The notes: generated by a model from the sequence alone, not told the origin. A DNA stretch of 64,000 nucleotides from Angiostrongylus vasorum (GCA_018806985.1 JADANN010000227.1:62001-126000), one strand, 5' to 3'. Shown: positions 1 through 12,144, counted from the stretch's first letter. Program-made: numbers and translations.

Positions 1-646
1 CGACAACGTTCAAAAAGTAATGGAGAACGCGGAAACACAAGGGACTTGTTAGTTTGCCTATCCGTTTGCATGAACGAAAATACGAGAAGTGCCAATACTT
101 GTGAATTCAACCGATGATATATACACACAAGGTGGGATTACTTAAGAACGCGGTGAACTCTCAGACTTATTTGAGGAAACACAATTGTACACCTTAAGAC
201 AATTTCTGTAATTTGCACTAAATCACTTCTCAAGCTAGTAATTGACCCTATCCAAACCGGTTAAAAATCTGGCCAAGACTGCTGCCAAAACGTTGAACTT
301 GAAGAGATCAAAATTCACATAGATATACATATAAAATAACAGAATGGCAAGATGATCCAACCATACTAATGCGTGTGCTGTCAATAAAAAGCTTTGTAGG
401 AGATTCAAAGAACGACATGATAGGCAGAAAAGGACCAATCAGTCTACTTGTCACTATCCAGATTCGCTTGGTATTGTGCCATCTGGAATCGTTAAATAGT
501 GGTCTTACCTCAAACATCCTATGCGAAATGAATAATAAAACAACCAAATTAAAAAACACTGTACGTCTTGGATCTATTCACCACAAGTTTCGAATACAAA
601 ATAAAAGACTGAAAACTATCAGGTTAGAATAGAAGTCACCACTCAC
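1..646. other. ceh-20 intron or 3' region, no exon identified
   Basis: This should contain or precede the last short ceh-20 exon. On the minus strand, acceptors of the form ttttcag near 614 and ttttggcag near 287 each open a short in-phase tail before a stop. Neither resembles a known PBX C-terminus, so none is called. Confidence 0.4.
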
Positions 647-3088
647 CAACTGGGGATTATAAGCAGAGAGATCAAACCCTGGAGGCATTCCCATATGGCT
701 AAGATCTTGGCCTGGCAACATGCCTTGATAGGGGTTAAGCATTGATGATGACCCAGCCAGCATACCATAGTTAGCACCAGGAAGACCTAAAATAAAGCCT
801 CCACTATAAAGACACTCATTGCACTGAAAGTGAATCGTCAAGTCGACACAGTTGGCGAAAACAGAACTCGTGACTTTTACACAAATTAAAAAGGAAAAGT
901 TTCTTTTAAGTGAGAAAAATGTAATCGGCTTCTCTAACAACTTTCTTCTCACCTAAAAAACTGATTACACATTCTGTAAACGAATAGCGATACCTCCAAG
1001 ACCATGGGCAGCCGCCTTTTTTGCAGCATACATGTTTGCTTCTTCTTGAGCTTTAGCAATATTCTTTTTATAACGAATTCGTTTGTTTCCAAACCAGTTG
1101 GACACCTTAACTCAACAGGAAACTACATAAAGTTCACATGTACAAATACAGAAAATTCAAAAATTGTGTGCTAAAAATGCGCACTGAACACCCGAGTAGC
1201 ATACTAAAAAAGAAAAAAGAAGACAGAATTAACGTCAAAACAAATACCACCAACTTGAGAAACTGTTATGTTACACTGTCGAGCAAGCTCTTCCTTAGCC
1301 TCCTCGGATGGATACGGATTGCTTAAGTGTGAATAAAAATACTCGTTGAGAACTTCCGTAGCTTGTTTCGAAAAGTTACGGCGTTTACGACTGAAAATAG
1401 ACGACATACCATTATTAAAAGTTAACCATGCTACTAACTGTTACGAATTATACTTGCTTGCCTCGATCTTTCGTATTTATGGTACATGACAAAAAAAAAT
1501 CAGGTAGAACTACCAGTGAACAAGTTTGTAACAAAATCGAAACAAGCATACCGAGCATCAAGAAAACGACTCCTTAGAATCATTACTGCCTCACATGTAG
1601 ATTGCTTGAGTTGAACTTGAATACCACTGAACTTCTTCTGGATTATTGATACCATTCGCTCAATTTCCTAAAACACAAGATACAAATACGGAGGACAATA
1701 AAGTAAAATATGGGGCTGGTTAAGACGAAAAAGACAGAAAACAACAATAGTGATAACAATTGATTAACAAAGGGGCGGATAGAACAGTGGTAGTGACGCC
1801 CGTCATAACGGGCATGGTGCTAGTTCGATTCCGCTCCGAGCCAACCAAGCCTTTCATCCCTCCGTGGTCGAGAAATCGCTACCGAACTTTTCTGGGAAAA
1901 TATCACTCCCTGCAATCCAATTGGTAACGCTCCAGCGTGGCTATCTCAGGACTTCAGGGAGAAATGCTCGACCAGCATTCTACGACATTCAAGATGAAAT
2001 GGAAATCCTCAAGCAGCAACCGAAACCACATGTAAAGTTGGAAGGTCATCGTCAGCGATGGATGCGAGGAAACGAATTGAATGTGAGAAGTGCTGGAATC
2101 CGCACAGTAGACGTAAAGACGGGTCAAATAAAATAAAAAAACTGATTAACCTACCTTCTGACTAATTGGCCGAATTCGTGATTGGTCCTTCAGCAACGAC
2201 ATCACATGCTGCGTAAATTCAGAGCAGGCCTAAAAATTGAAAGAGAACACATTCCTTTTTCCAAATACTGCAAGGGTGGCGAGATTTAGTTCATCAACGC
2301 TCACCTCCTCATACTTCTGCAACTCTTGGTTATATACAAGCCGGATTTGGCCAAGCTTTTGTCGATAATCGGCTTGGTCCCCTCCGGAAGCGTCACTTGA
2401 CAACGGTGCGCCTTTATCGGGTCCAGCAACACCTTCGGCTACCTAGTTATAAATAAATCCTCACAGTCTTTACGTCCATTACCAAAATTGTCACTTAAGT
2501 AAAATACAAAACCGGCGAACGCTGAAAACATGAGATCATTAGAACTCACAAGCATATTATCCAATCGCATTAACTGTGGATCTTCTGGTTGGTCGTCGGT
2601 GGCTGTACGGATTTGTAGTGCTGAAAACTCTCAACCCACGACTTTTAAAATATCCTACATAAAATAGGAGAAATAATCGATTCTGGCCATAGAAAAAGAT
2701 AAATACAACCCTACTTTTATTATGCTTGGCAAGAAAAGGGCAAGAAGAATAAAGCAAGAAAGGTGGTGATGAATACTAACCTGTCTTTTCCTTTACCTCG
2801 CATAAAACATCAAATAGTGCTTGTCTCATTGGATGACACTGTAATGCATGCTTCCTAAAAAAATGTGGTAACATGAATCTATGTAAAGATCTATGTTCAC
2901 ATGCTTTTTATAAAAGATGGTGCACAGATCCGACCAGACTACGTACTGCACTCCAAAAAAAAGAGAAAAAAACAATGAGACACCCACTTCACGTTATCGT
3001 TGTCTTCAAGTGTTTGCTCAGAGATCTTTATAAGCTCTTGGAGCAGATCATTTAACGAACCTGGACTTGGGTCCATTGTGCCCACCAT
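647..3088 (-). CDS. ceh-20: PBC-class TALE homeodomain transcription factor (PBX/Extradenticle, CEH-20-like); 3' end not found
   Basis: Nuclear Hox/Meis cofactor. Nine exons were placed from splice sites and homology: 3088-2988, 2854-2781, 2620-2550, 2442-2305, 2229-2155, 1667-1552, 1390-1255, 1105-994 and 786-647. They total 963 nt, or 321 codons, with every phase agreeing. The PBC-A region begins near residue 12 ([10 protein letters not shown]) and continues through [17 protein letters not shown] and [15 protein letters not shown] includes [20 protein letters not shown] and SRFLDARRKRRNF. The homeodomain runs from about 192 to 253, with the TALE loop SNPYPSEE and a recognition helix [11 protein letters not shown] carrying the PBX glycine before Asn51. 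A Gly/Met/Pro-rich tail follows ([19 protein letters not shown]). The ATG at 3088 lies 7 nt after a strong acceptor, so a trans-spliced start is likely. Exon 9 ends at a GTGAGT donor. CEH-20 is about 338 aa from memory, so one short last exon is missing; I could not identify it in 1-646. The sixth intron includes a SINE. The donor at 1254 (gttggt) is weak. CEH-40 and CEH-60 are less likely assignments. Confidence 0.9.
1769..2142 (+). mobile_element. SINE-B, tRNA-derived, inside a ceh-20 intron
   Basis: A tRNA-like head carries an A-box-like segment (cagtggtagtgacgc) and a B box (tagttcgattccg). It is followed by the shared SINE-B/C module (ccaagcctttcatccctcc), a family-specific body and an A-rich end. 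The 8 bp repeat TGATTAAC flanks it at 1761-1768 and 2143-2150. It is antisense to ceh-20 and ends a few bases from the splice donor at 2154. Confidence 0.8.
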
Positions 3089-3095
3089 ACCTAAA

Positions 3096-3108
3096 CTGGA
3101 AAAAATAC
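3096..3108 (-). promoter_or_regulatory. strong 3' splice acceptor, possible spliced-leader addition site of ceh-20
   Basis: Read on the minus strand, the sequence is gtattttttccag, with AG at 3097-3096. It lies 7 nt before the in-frame ATG at 3088. No upstream PBC exon was recognised, so this may be the trans-splice site of the mRNA, although an unseen 5' coding exon would use the same acceptor. Confidence 0.5.
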
Positions 3109-3639
3109 CCCACAAAGTATACGCGAGGAGCAGTAAAATGCTTCGTGAGAACGACGTCACAAGAACACACTGGTACGATATGTGCAATCATAGTACACCA
3201 ACTATCAAAACGTTGACGATGACGATGACAAGGTAAGTGAACTCCAAGAAAGAGCATAAAAAACGAACATTACGAAGAAAAGAACAACTAATTAGTGGTT
3301 CTAGACGTTTTCTATCTACAGTATGAACAATGAAATGGAAGAATGGTGACTTAATAGGATTACAGGAGGTTGAAAGAGCTATCCACTAGTGTAACGTCAT
3401 AAACTACGTTAAAAACGTAAAGCATTCGGCCTCTATTCTTCAAGAATGGAGCATGCCTTTGATAATTTGCCTAGACGATAATTTTACTACCGCAACAATA
3501 GATCACCTCGGTGTTTTTTATCCTTGCACAAAAATTTGGTACCCAATTTGCCAATCACAGGTGAAAAGGAAGGTACGGTGTTCTTTGGGGAGCGTGTTCT
3601 AAACAACAGTCATCTGTGCATTAAAACAAAATATAATAT
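3109..3639. other. ceh-20 upstream sequence, nothing recognised
   Basis: AT-rich sequence with no coding similarity or repeat that I could recognise. It may hold ceh-20 regulatory DNA. Confidence 0.3.
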
Positions 3640-3858
3640 ATATAAACGGCAGATGCAGTGCAGTAGTCGAAGGCCCCCTGCAATACACAAGGATTCGATT
3701 TCCGCTCCCAAAGGCCATCAAGTCTTCCATCCCTCCAGGGTCGGTAAATTGGTACCAGACCTGTCTGGGAACTGGCTCGATACCTCGGAATCACCTCCGA
3801 CGATGCTTGCTGAAATCGAATGCATGGCGCACCCTCAGGGATTGATCAACATCCATTT
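3640..3858 (+). mobile_element. SINE-C copy
   Basis: Head with tagtcgaaggccccctgc and a B-box-like ggattcgatttccg. It is followed by the shared module (catccctccagggtcggtaa, then ggtaccagacctgtctggga) and the C tail ending in gattgatcaac. Confidence 0.8.
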
Positions 3859-5044
3859 TTTTTTCTACAATATATAATTGAGCACATTACCATAAGTACA
3901 CTATACTTCAACCAATATGTAGCCAAAACATGGTTATTTCTTTCAAGAGTTTGAATTCAAATAATCAATACACTTATCTATCTGTTAGCTGTCTTTCTGA
4001 TCTGTTCACTTAAGGGAAATAAGCAGCATAAATTTTCGGTGGTCAACTTCATCTTCCATTGCAAAGCAGCTCGCATCGTTCCGGTGCTGAGGATTGGATA
4101 TACTTAGTGTGGTAGTTGGCAGGGTTTGCTCAGAATGGACGTGAAGTTTACTTTTGGCATTAACTCCAAACCAACTCCATACACTTCCCACTCACTAAAC
4201 TGTGGGCTTTTTGATCAAACTCTCTTGCAAGATAACGACTGTAATCAATCGCAATGATTAAAGTACTTTTTATATATTGAAAAGAAAAGCATAAATCACG
4301 ACAGAGAGCTGCATTTTCATGTCCCCCAGATGTTAACCTGGGGCAAGAAAATATAACTGATTTGATACACAAAGGAATCAGATACTCTAGATAAGGATTC
4401 TCTGATAACGGAGAAAGGAACTTTGGATAAGGATCCTCTGGTAGTAAAGAGAGAACAGATAAGCAGGAGTGAATTACAGAATGTTTGAACACGATAGTCC
4501 AAAGAAAGAATATCTATAACTTTAGATGCTCACAACGAGTAACAAATCTTCAAAACAGTCACTAACGGACAGAATAAAGAGTGATCGGATATGAACAGTG
4601 ACTATGCTCTTTAGGTTAGTGATATACAGGAAACATCGGTCACTAGAGTTAAACTACGTTAACTTCTAGCACGACTCACAACAATGATGTTAGACCCCAT
4701 TCTTTTTCTAGAACGGGTAATAGCGTGGTTCAATCCCCGCCGCATATACCTACAGTCCGTTTTGAAAATATCTCACCATTATCGTAGTTGTCTTTTGCTA
4801 GAATTCTAACAGTTACTGCTCGAGATGTTAAGAACACCTAATTAGAGATATAATAAGATACGTATAGATGGAAATTCTTAGGAACTTAATGGAACTTCTC
4901 TACCACTACTAAAAAGATAGCATGTGCATCATTTTGAAGGTGAATGATACCGCAAATACAAAGCTTAAAAAGGAGAACTCGTCAGTAAGAAGAAATGTAA
5001 CTTCCAAATCTTTTTAACGTCTTTTTACCAACTAGGTTAAAGGA
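3859..5044. other. unassigned, with a SINE-A fragment at about 4700-4800
   Basis: No exon was recognised. At 4700-4800 (+) a B-box-like ggttcaatccccgcc is followed by gttttgaaaatatctcacca, matching the 3' half of SINE-A. Two imperfect copies of a gataaggatyctctg motif lie near 4393 and 4427. Confidence 0.4.
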
Positions 5045-5336
5045 TAAAAAAGGATAAAGGTCTCGGCGTTCGTCAATTCCTGAGGGATACGCCATGCATT
5101 CGACTTCATTAAGCATCGTTTGGAGATGGTTGAATGCATATCTGGTCTTTACAATGACTCCCGGCGGCCTACCGATGTATCCAGCCAGCGCTACTATCCT
5201 CCCAGACAAGTCTGGTACCAATTTGCCGAACCCGGAGGGATGGAAGGCTTGGTGGGCCATGGGAGCCGGGATCGATTCCACTTGTGTGTTGCAAGGCGCC
5301 TCCAACAACTGCGCCATATGCGCCCCAGCTGGCTAG
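5045..5336 (-). mobile_element. SINE-C copy, nearly full length
   Basis: On the minus strand: a tRNA-like head (ggcgcatatggcgcagttg, B box ggaatcgatcccgg), the shared module (ccaagccttccatccctcc, aaattggtaccagacttgtc), then the C tail (gatatgcattcaaccatctc, cgaatgcatggcgtatccct). It is one of the best copies for deriving a consensus. Confidence 0.85.
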
Positions 5337-5799
5337 TTTACATATACTTTTATGCTATACTTCTTAACAATATCACTAGCATAAACAACATACCGTTACC
5401 ATGAAGAATATCGAAAGAAACAAGAACGATGAAAGGATGCGAATATTTCAACTGAATACGGAAGACAAAGATTAAAGATTGTTGATGATGACCGCCTCTA
5501 AACAAACATTACTTCCATTCCGATTTACGGATTCCGCAAAGAAAGAAAGAAACCTCTAAACAGTGCTCGAGTGTGTAAAGTAACACTGCTGACTAGCAAA
5601 ACAGAAAAAAACTAGAATACTTTGCCCCAACAGACAACAGAAATACCACTGGCAAAACTAAACCTTACATAAGTACAAATGACCATGCAATACCACAACA
5701 GCTTCAAAGACCGTTTAAAAACAACAACAGCTAAACAATTCTCAAACCGAGCGTCATTTAAGCTCGTAAGCAAAATGATCAACATGTATACAAATTGTT
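5337..5799. other. unassigned intergenic sequence
   Basis: AT-rich. No coding similarity or repeat was recognised. Confidence 0.3.
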
Positions 5800-5945
5800 G
5801 AGCCTACACGAGGTCACAAGAATATTAGGTGGAAGCCTTACAGAATGCGGCTCTGAAGAAGAAGAAATCCGCTGAAACATCAGCTTCATCGTAATAAGGA
5901 ATAATATAACTCCTCGTGTTTGCTCAACAAGAATGTAAAGGAGAA
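5800..5945 (+). mobile_element. Penelope-like element terminal-repeat fragment
   Basis: Contains the terminal words seen in the PLE at 28894-31904: a degenerate ctctgaagaagaagaaatcc motif, gaaacatcagctt, and cctcgtgtttgctc. No coding part is attached. Confidence 0.55.
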
Positions 5946-7189
5946 TACCGAAGTAGAGATATTCGAATTCAAGACTGTTATTGCAGACACGAGTAGCACA
6001 ACAGAAATAAAAAAAGCAGAAAAAAGAAACAAACGTAAACATGATGAAAAAGCGAATGCGACGAGAGATTTGAAGCAGTAATTTAAACCTTTCTTCCAGT
6101 CCGTAGGAATCAAAAGCATCTGCATCATCTGTAGCTCTGCTACTCATCTGGTGACTGCATCAGCCATCAATAAATGTTCCATTCGATCCTGACTCTCGGC
6201 GGAATTATCCACTGAACTCAGGTAGTTCAAGGAACACGATGCAACTCACACTTTCGGTATGAGATTTCTTATTTTCACTACTCCTAGGAATGACATCAGT
6301 TATGTGGCGTTAGACCATTTGGGTGGGCCATCTAAACAGGAAAATCAAAAACAAATCAGACTAAATACTTACTGATAAAGGGTTTCTCTTTTTTCAATTG
6401 GATCTCACGTATAGAAAAACCCCAGAACCAGTAGCAAAATAGCAACTAAGTGGAAAGGTACTGGACACTTACAATCTTTCGTGAACATCATAGGCCACTG
6501 AAGTACTCAACTACAGCACTAGTCATCATTTTCAGTACAAGTCATGATACATAAGTGGTATAGCCGTCGCACTGCTTAAACAAAGCAAACAAATGAAAGG
6601 AAATGAATGAATACCTGAAGCGCCTAAAGTGAAGAAGCTTAACAATGAGAAGAAACGAGGAACCTTCTTTTAAAGAACGTTTTGTAAACATGACTCGTCG
6701 ACTATAAAAGTGATAGAAGTGAGAATATGAAAGAAGTACGTTTGAAAATGAAAAGGGAAAAGAATCGGAAAACAAAGATGCAGTACCTGCAGTCTAACAG
6801 CTTGCTTTGTTGGTCAACAAGCTAAAACAAACAATAGATTTGTCTTCATTAATCCCACCATAGCTTTAACCGTCATCGAATATCCATAAAATCTTTCACC
6901 TTTCGCTGAGCTCAGAATCCGGAACCACTTGCCTCGACTAGTCGATATACGGAGTGTTTATAACCTAACGAAAACCACTGGGAAGAAACTGTTTATAAAC
7001 AGTAACGAATTCACTTCGAAGTACAACTCTACGAACTCCAAAAGGAAACCACTGTAGCACTCAAGACTGACATCGATTGAACATAAGACTGAAGACTGAT
7101 TAAACACTTCGACACCTTCTCTACACTTTTTCTTAAGACAAATGTTGCCCACGCTCTATGATCAACATTCAAACAGTTGAACAACTTGA
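5946..7189. other. unassigned intergenic sequence
   Basis: AT-rich, with several short frames but no recognised exon or repeat. Confidence 0.3.
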
Positions 7190-7395
7190 TATTTCATGAT
7201 GCTGAGATATTTGCAAAACTTGGATCGCAGCCCGGATTCGAACCCACAGTTACACTTTTCGGGTGATCACATGCTACTCACTACACCACTGAGGCCCATG
7301 CTTTGTCTTCTCTCATCCTGCTTTCTACCTAACGGTGTCACCAATAGTCACCCGTCAACGAGAATGATCTTGGGAGCACAAATTAACTACTAAAC
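7190..7395 (-). mobile_element. SINE-A copy with a well-preserved B box
   Basis: On the minus strand: cagtggtgtagtgagtagca (A-box-like), gggttcgaatccggg (canonical B box), then gttttgcaaatatctcagca, the family 3' word. It faces the plus-strand copy at 7440-7595, forming an inverted pair. Confidence 0.75.
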
Positions 7396-7439
7396 CTAGT
7401 CATGTCACCCTACTGTGTCACTGATGTCTTTGCCTTGCC

Positions 7440-7595
7440 TTTCCCTCAGCCAACTACCGGAAAGAGTAATCGCGAGTTCGAATCTGGCCTAGAGCCCGGA
7501 GTTTTGCAAATATCTCAGCATCATAGTGGTTGTGTTTCACATCATACCCTACCGTGAAAACGTAGTAAAAGCCAGTAAACAAGAAGTAAACAGAT
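7440..7595 (+). mobile_element. SINE-A copy, 5'-truncated
   Basis: B box gcgagttcgaatctggcc, then gttttgcaaatatctcagca and a tail containing cataccctaccgtg. It lies about 45 bp from an inverted copy. Confidence 0.7.
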
Positions 7596-7734
7596 AGATA
7601 TTTTGGTTGTGTGAAGATTCAACATTTCAAACCGGCCTTCCAAATGTGTCAGAATAACACGGCCATTAAATCCACATAATATACCGTCACCGAAGATATA
7701 GGCATCGTAAGAGACAAGCTAACAAAAGGCTCTG

Positions 7735-8010
7735 TTCCTCACATTGCCGTTGAGCAAACACGAGGTGTTATTTTTAATTCTTTACTAAGATGAAACTGAC
7801 GTTTCGGCGGATTTCGCCTTCCTCAGAGCTTGGAAAGGTGAAGTAGACCGCAATCCACCCAGCCCTAAACACCTCCATAACCAAACAGCGAAAACAGCTC
7901 CATTACCAAACGTCAGCTCTACCGGAATAAACAGCAAAATAACACCTCGTTTTGCTCTGCATGGATTTATGGAATTATCCGATCAATACCGAGGTTAACA
8001 GTCGTGGGAA
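7735..8010 (-). mobile_element. PLE terminal-repeat remnant (solo pLTR-like)
   Basis: It starts at gagcaaacacgaggtgttat, carries the CTGAGGAAGGCGAAATC motif at 7797-7828 on the minus strand, and has an inverted match of its start near 7940-7970 (aataacacctcgttttgctc). It ends in atcaataccgaggttaa, matching the tail of the PLE at 31861-31877. No coding sequence is present, so it looks like a terminal piece left by a truncated insertion or recombination. Confidence 0.65.
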
Positions 8011-8439
8011 TTACTACAAAGGTTCTCCTAACCACGCAAAAAAAGATAAACTAGTAACCAAACTGCTTCGAAACACTCTCTAACAAGTAAACAAGAACTC
8101 TGTTGGTAGTAGAAATGTTGACAAGTCAGAAATGGAGCTTTGAAGCACTAACGACAACAACAAGCAAATGCAGCACATTTCTCGAACACAAAGACTTCCT
8201 TTCTAGGAAATCAAGTCCTCTAAACCGTTAGAATATAGTCGAATTCTTCGAGTCGTATTGTCTTCATGTCGTCCAGTTCGTGTGCCTAGATTAATAGAAT
8301 GGCACCGCTAGAGGAAATCGTGTCATACAATAAAGTTTTAGAGAAAACAATTCATCAATATGGTACTACCATCGATCGATATACCATTCAGTACCAGACT
8401 GAAGACGATAGGTTACGATGGGGACAATAGCGAACTGCC
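8011..8439. other. unassigned intergenic sequence
   Basis: No recognised gene or repeat. It leads into the GC-rich island. Confidence 0.3.
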
Positions 8440-8770
8440 ACCACCTCCAGCGGCACATCTGCGCCGGTCGGCCCGTCGGTCTGTCGGAGTCGCCGCTAAG
8501 GTCATTATCGATTAGCGACCGCGACACGCGTCCACCGCGCGTCGCGGTCGCGCCACCGCGCTGGCAGTAACGCGCTGTAGGTGGTCTTATCGATGTGGCT
8601 TTTAAGGAAGTAAGCCGTAAGAAGCGGCTAAATGGCATCTAATGACGTATTCTGAAACGCCCGAAGACGAAGACGTGATGTTGTGATGGTGGTGACTGTG
8701 ACATGCTGTGCAACCGCTCGCGGCGTGCTGCGTTCAGCGACGTCGTATCGGTGCCGATCATCAATCTTTC
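8440..8770. other. GC-rich island with a strong hairpin
   Basis: Markedly richer in GC and CpG than the rest of the window. It contains a 16 bp inverted repeat at 8515-8530 and 8536-8551 with a 5 nt loop and one A-C mismatch. Several minus-strand frames run through it, but none resembles a known protein. It could be a promoter or first exon for a minus-strand gene, an RNA gene, or transferred sequence. Confidence 0.5.
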
Positions 8771-9054
8771 CAGCACTGACAGGTTGGATAGGAAGCACAG
8801 ACGAATGGAGAAGAATAGTGTAGAAGAGACAGAGACGATTCTGGAAGTCATAATCAGCTAACCAGACAGTTGGACGAATCATGGAGTTCGTCATCGAACT
8901 GAGAACGGGCGCGATATTTCATCGTTAACATCGCATTTACATGCTCATGAGAAGAACCAGTTAAGAGTTTCTTAATGGGTAAAAGTGCTGTGATGTCCAT
9001 CATATCTTTCGGACCAAGTTCTTAAGGTGTTCGTACATTATTCTGAAGTGTAAC
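8771..9054. other. unassigned intergenic sequence
   Basis: No feature recognised. Confidence 0.3.
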
Positions 9055-9455
9055 CATTAGTCCTGCAACAGTTTAATGCTTCACCGTGACTGGGGGGTGT
9101 TCCTGAGTGCCGGACTGCGATGTACAGCGGGAGATTTATCCTCCTAGCAGGGCCTCCCAAGCTGAGGATGAGTCCGGCGTTTCCATCAGGAAGCCCACCT
9201 AAGAGTAAACGAATACCACGAATCACCACCGTCCTGGTATCAAACTAGTCTCGTGGTGGCAAATCTCCTTCTGACCCACAACTGCGGCGACTGCCTGGGG
9301 TTGTGACGACCTGGGGGCAGACTTCGGTTAGGCTGAGCTCGGAATTTCAGGTAAACACAATGGCTAAATCAGCAAAACTTCGAAAAAAAAGTGAAAATTA
9401 TGCTGGGGGCCCGTACGACCAGTGAAGACGGGCCATCCAAGTGTCCAAGTATAAC
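9055..9455 (+). mobile_element. Repeat D copy (RTE-type 5' region)
   Basis: Begins near tttaatgcttcaccgtgact and includes ctgcgatgtacagcgg, gagtccggcgtttccatcag and gttgtgacgacctggggg. It ends in a short coding-like stretch, MLGARTTSEDGPSKCPS, that resembles the start of nematode RTE-type ORFs. The RTE assignment is from family knowledge. Confidence 0.65.
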
Positions 9456-10309
9456 TATTAGGCTAAAACCATTGAAAACTGTAACGAAGAAATACGATAA
9501 CATTGCATCGACTCTAGTTCCTTTAACCAAAATTGTTACTCAACCTGGTATTGAGGAGCTCTTCATTTGCCCTCGCTATAACGGCTATCTAATGGATTCT
9601 ACTCGCTTGAGTGAGTATGAATGGGTTCAACCTCTAGCAAAATGTCCTTTATTTCCAGCTGCAAGAATGTAGCCACGGGTACCTATCTGACTTCTGAGCT
9701 CCTTCTTAGTTCGGGTTAACCTTGCTGTGGCCATGAACATCACTCTGGAAACCGTCGGTGACGGTGAAAATCCAGAATCCTCTTTCCGCCAGCAACGATG
9801 AGATGCTAAACTACTGGACGAAAGACCGGTAATGAATACTGGAGATTTTGCAACTTGATGTTGTTTAGAAAACAAACATGACCAAAGTTATGATATGGGA
9901 AAACATCATGAACAAACTAGAGTAAATAATGACCATTATGGCCGATAAATTGGTCCGCTAAGGTACGGAGAGAGTACGGTAGGATGCGATATGCAAATAC
10001 TGTCGGCATAGATGTGAAGGGATGACACCGATCCGATCTGCGGATGAAAAAAGAAGCCTCATTTAATGAGACGGTACATCTTGTATGACGCTATGGCTGC
10101 GAGCGGTACCGATTATTCGATATAAGGATTTTCTAATAAATCACTTGAAGTGTCCTCCTTACTCCACCAAATCCTCCACAGTTTTTCTGTGACATTTCTG
10201 TCATGTTACTAATGTGAAGTTGTTAATTCTGCCACTAACTGCGGTGTCATCGTCACATTCTTGTAGTGGCTATTGATATGAATGAAAACGTTATAAATCA
10301 CAAAAGAAC
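9456..10309. other. possible decayed coding frame, otherwise unassigned
   Basis: The plus frame that leaves repeat D stays open to 9672 and includes STRLSEYEWVQPLAKC, which looks protein-like but is not recognised. The rest shows nothing. Confidence 0.3.
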
Positions 10310-10565
10310 GAAGCGTTCAACCTTAATCAAACCCCCTTACGGATACGTAATGCATTCGGCTCCAGTCAAAACATCGTAGGGATGATTAGATGCATATTTA
10401 GCCTATAAAATGACATATAGTCTACCATTGCATGGAGTCAGTGTTTCCACTCTACAAGACAAATGTGGCAGCCCGCCTGGATGGAAGGCTTCGTTTGCAT
10501 GAAGGCAGAATCGAGCCAACGAGCTCGTGTGTATCGCAGGGGCAGCTTTATCTATTACGCTATAT
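10310..10565 (-). mobile_element. SINE-C copy, diverged
   Basis: On the plus strand it reads cggatacgtaatgcattcgg, the block around catgcatttagcc, and ggatggaaggcttcgtttgc, all reversed C-tail and shared-module words. Confidence 0.65.
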
Positions 10566-12144
10566 GCGTCGTCAAAAATGTCTTGTTCGTTGAACTTCCT
10601 TCCTCTTCTTATGCTTCCGGTTTTCTTCATTCTCCTTCTCCTTTCAAATTGACCATGATACCTAAAAGTGGTTTATGTCGTGGTGACGACTGTAAGTATC
10701 GCACTTTGTCCAGGAAATGGGACCTACGGTTCATTTTGGCTTCATTTCGATTCGAAGAAGAAACTAAGGCAATCATAACTTTCGTTCATCTTTGTCGTAG
10801 TGATCAAAAAAATATGAAAAAATAGAAAATTTAAGGAAGCCTGCATAACAGGGATTCTGATCGATAATGAGAACATAAAAGACCTATGGCATTTATGGCT
10901 TTTAATACGGATACTAACACAGTAATTATCAATGATTTTTAAAGAGATAAACACAGTAAACTATAATGAAATGAACTGGTGAAGTTCAAGTCAAACAAGC
11001 AGAGTACTGGCAAGTGGGAATTTCCTCAAGTTTTTTTTCTTATAACTTTCAACCTTCTACAGTAGGAGCCCTCGGGGCATCATCATTGTACTAGTCATTC
11101 CCACTGAAGCGCCCTGGTCCCGCAGAATTGGGCAAAAAACCCAAAAAAAATGTATGACAAGTGAAAGAAATCATGAAGAATCGTATTTGTTAATAATAGA
11201 GCGAAAAAAGATCCATGCAAAGTGAATCCTGCAAAATTTTACTTACGGCAGACTAAAAGGACAAGCAAAGGTATGGAAAAAGAAAAGCATAAAGTCAAGA
11301 AATGTAAAAGAAACAAAAGAATAAAGTGGAGTGCTTAGCGGTACCAACAACTAGAAAGGCGGCTGGATGCGGAAAAAGCAGATGGAGCGGAGATAAACGG
11401 AATGTAGACGACGTCGTCCGTCATGGATACAGGCAGTTAAGGACGTTGGCGCTAAATGCGTGGTGGAGTGAAGAAAAAACGTTAGCTTGCGTCTGTTCTA
11501 AGTTCGCTTTACGATGACATATTGCTCCTACTGAGCGCAGAAGAAGTTCTGAATAACAGAAATGCAATGAGAACATTTTAGTATCTGTCGATTTTTTCTT
11601 GACCCAGTTTGAGTAACATAATTCTCGATCGGTCTGTCGACTGAGCTCTGGACTCACCGCTGTCCTGGAGAAAACCTAGTCGCAATGAACATCTTTTCGA
11701 TTCTTAACCGACGGTCAACTCATCTAGACCGACAGATCAAGCAAGCAGCCAGCATAGTTATTTCGTAATTCTAAGAAAACCCAAACGAGCAGCGTTTAGC
11801 ATGTCACTGGGTAGGTAGTACAGTCGACAGATCATCAAACTAAGATTAAGTTCGTAAGCAAATACCAGGATTTCCTCATTTGATGATTGTGAAGTAAAGA
11901 TACGAGGGAGGCACTGCGACTTACATATCGTTTGATGACAGAGCATCTTAGTAAGTATTATGGATGAACGATCACTCATAGCCATCACTTTGTACATTCA
12001 ACTCCAAATCTCTCACATATTGAACCTGTCATTTTAGGGGTGGTGGGGGACGACGAGGAACCCAGCAAATAGAAGCGCGCTGGTTGAGCAACGTAGAGGT
12101 TAATCAAGGCTCCTAAGTAAAGGAAGAAGGTAGAAGCATTTTGT
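10566..12144. other. unassigned intergenic sequence
   Basis: No exon or repeat recognised. The small open frames near 11326-11657 on both strands overlap each other and lack recognisable motifs. Confidence 0.3.

Noticed and set aside
7190..7395. Possible tRNA gene, given the perfect B box
   Set aside because: The flanks do not form an acceptor stem and the sequence carries SINE-A body and 3' words, so it is a SINE promoter.
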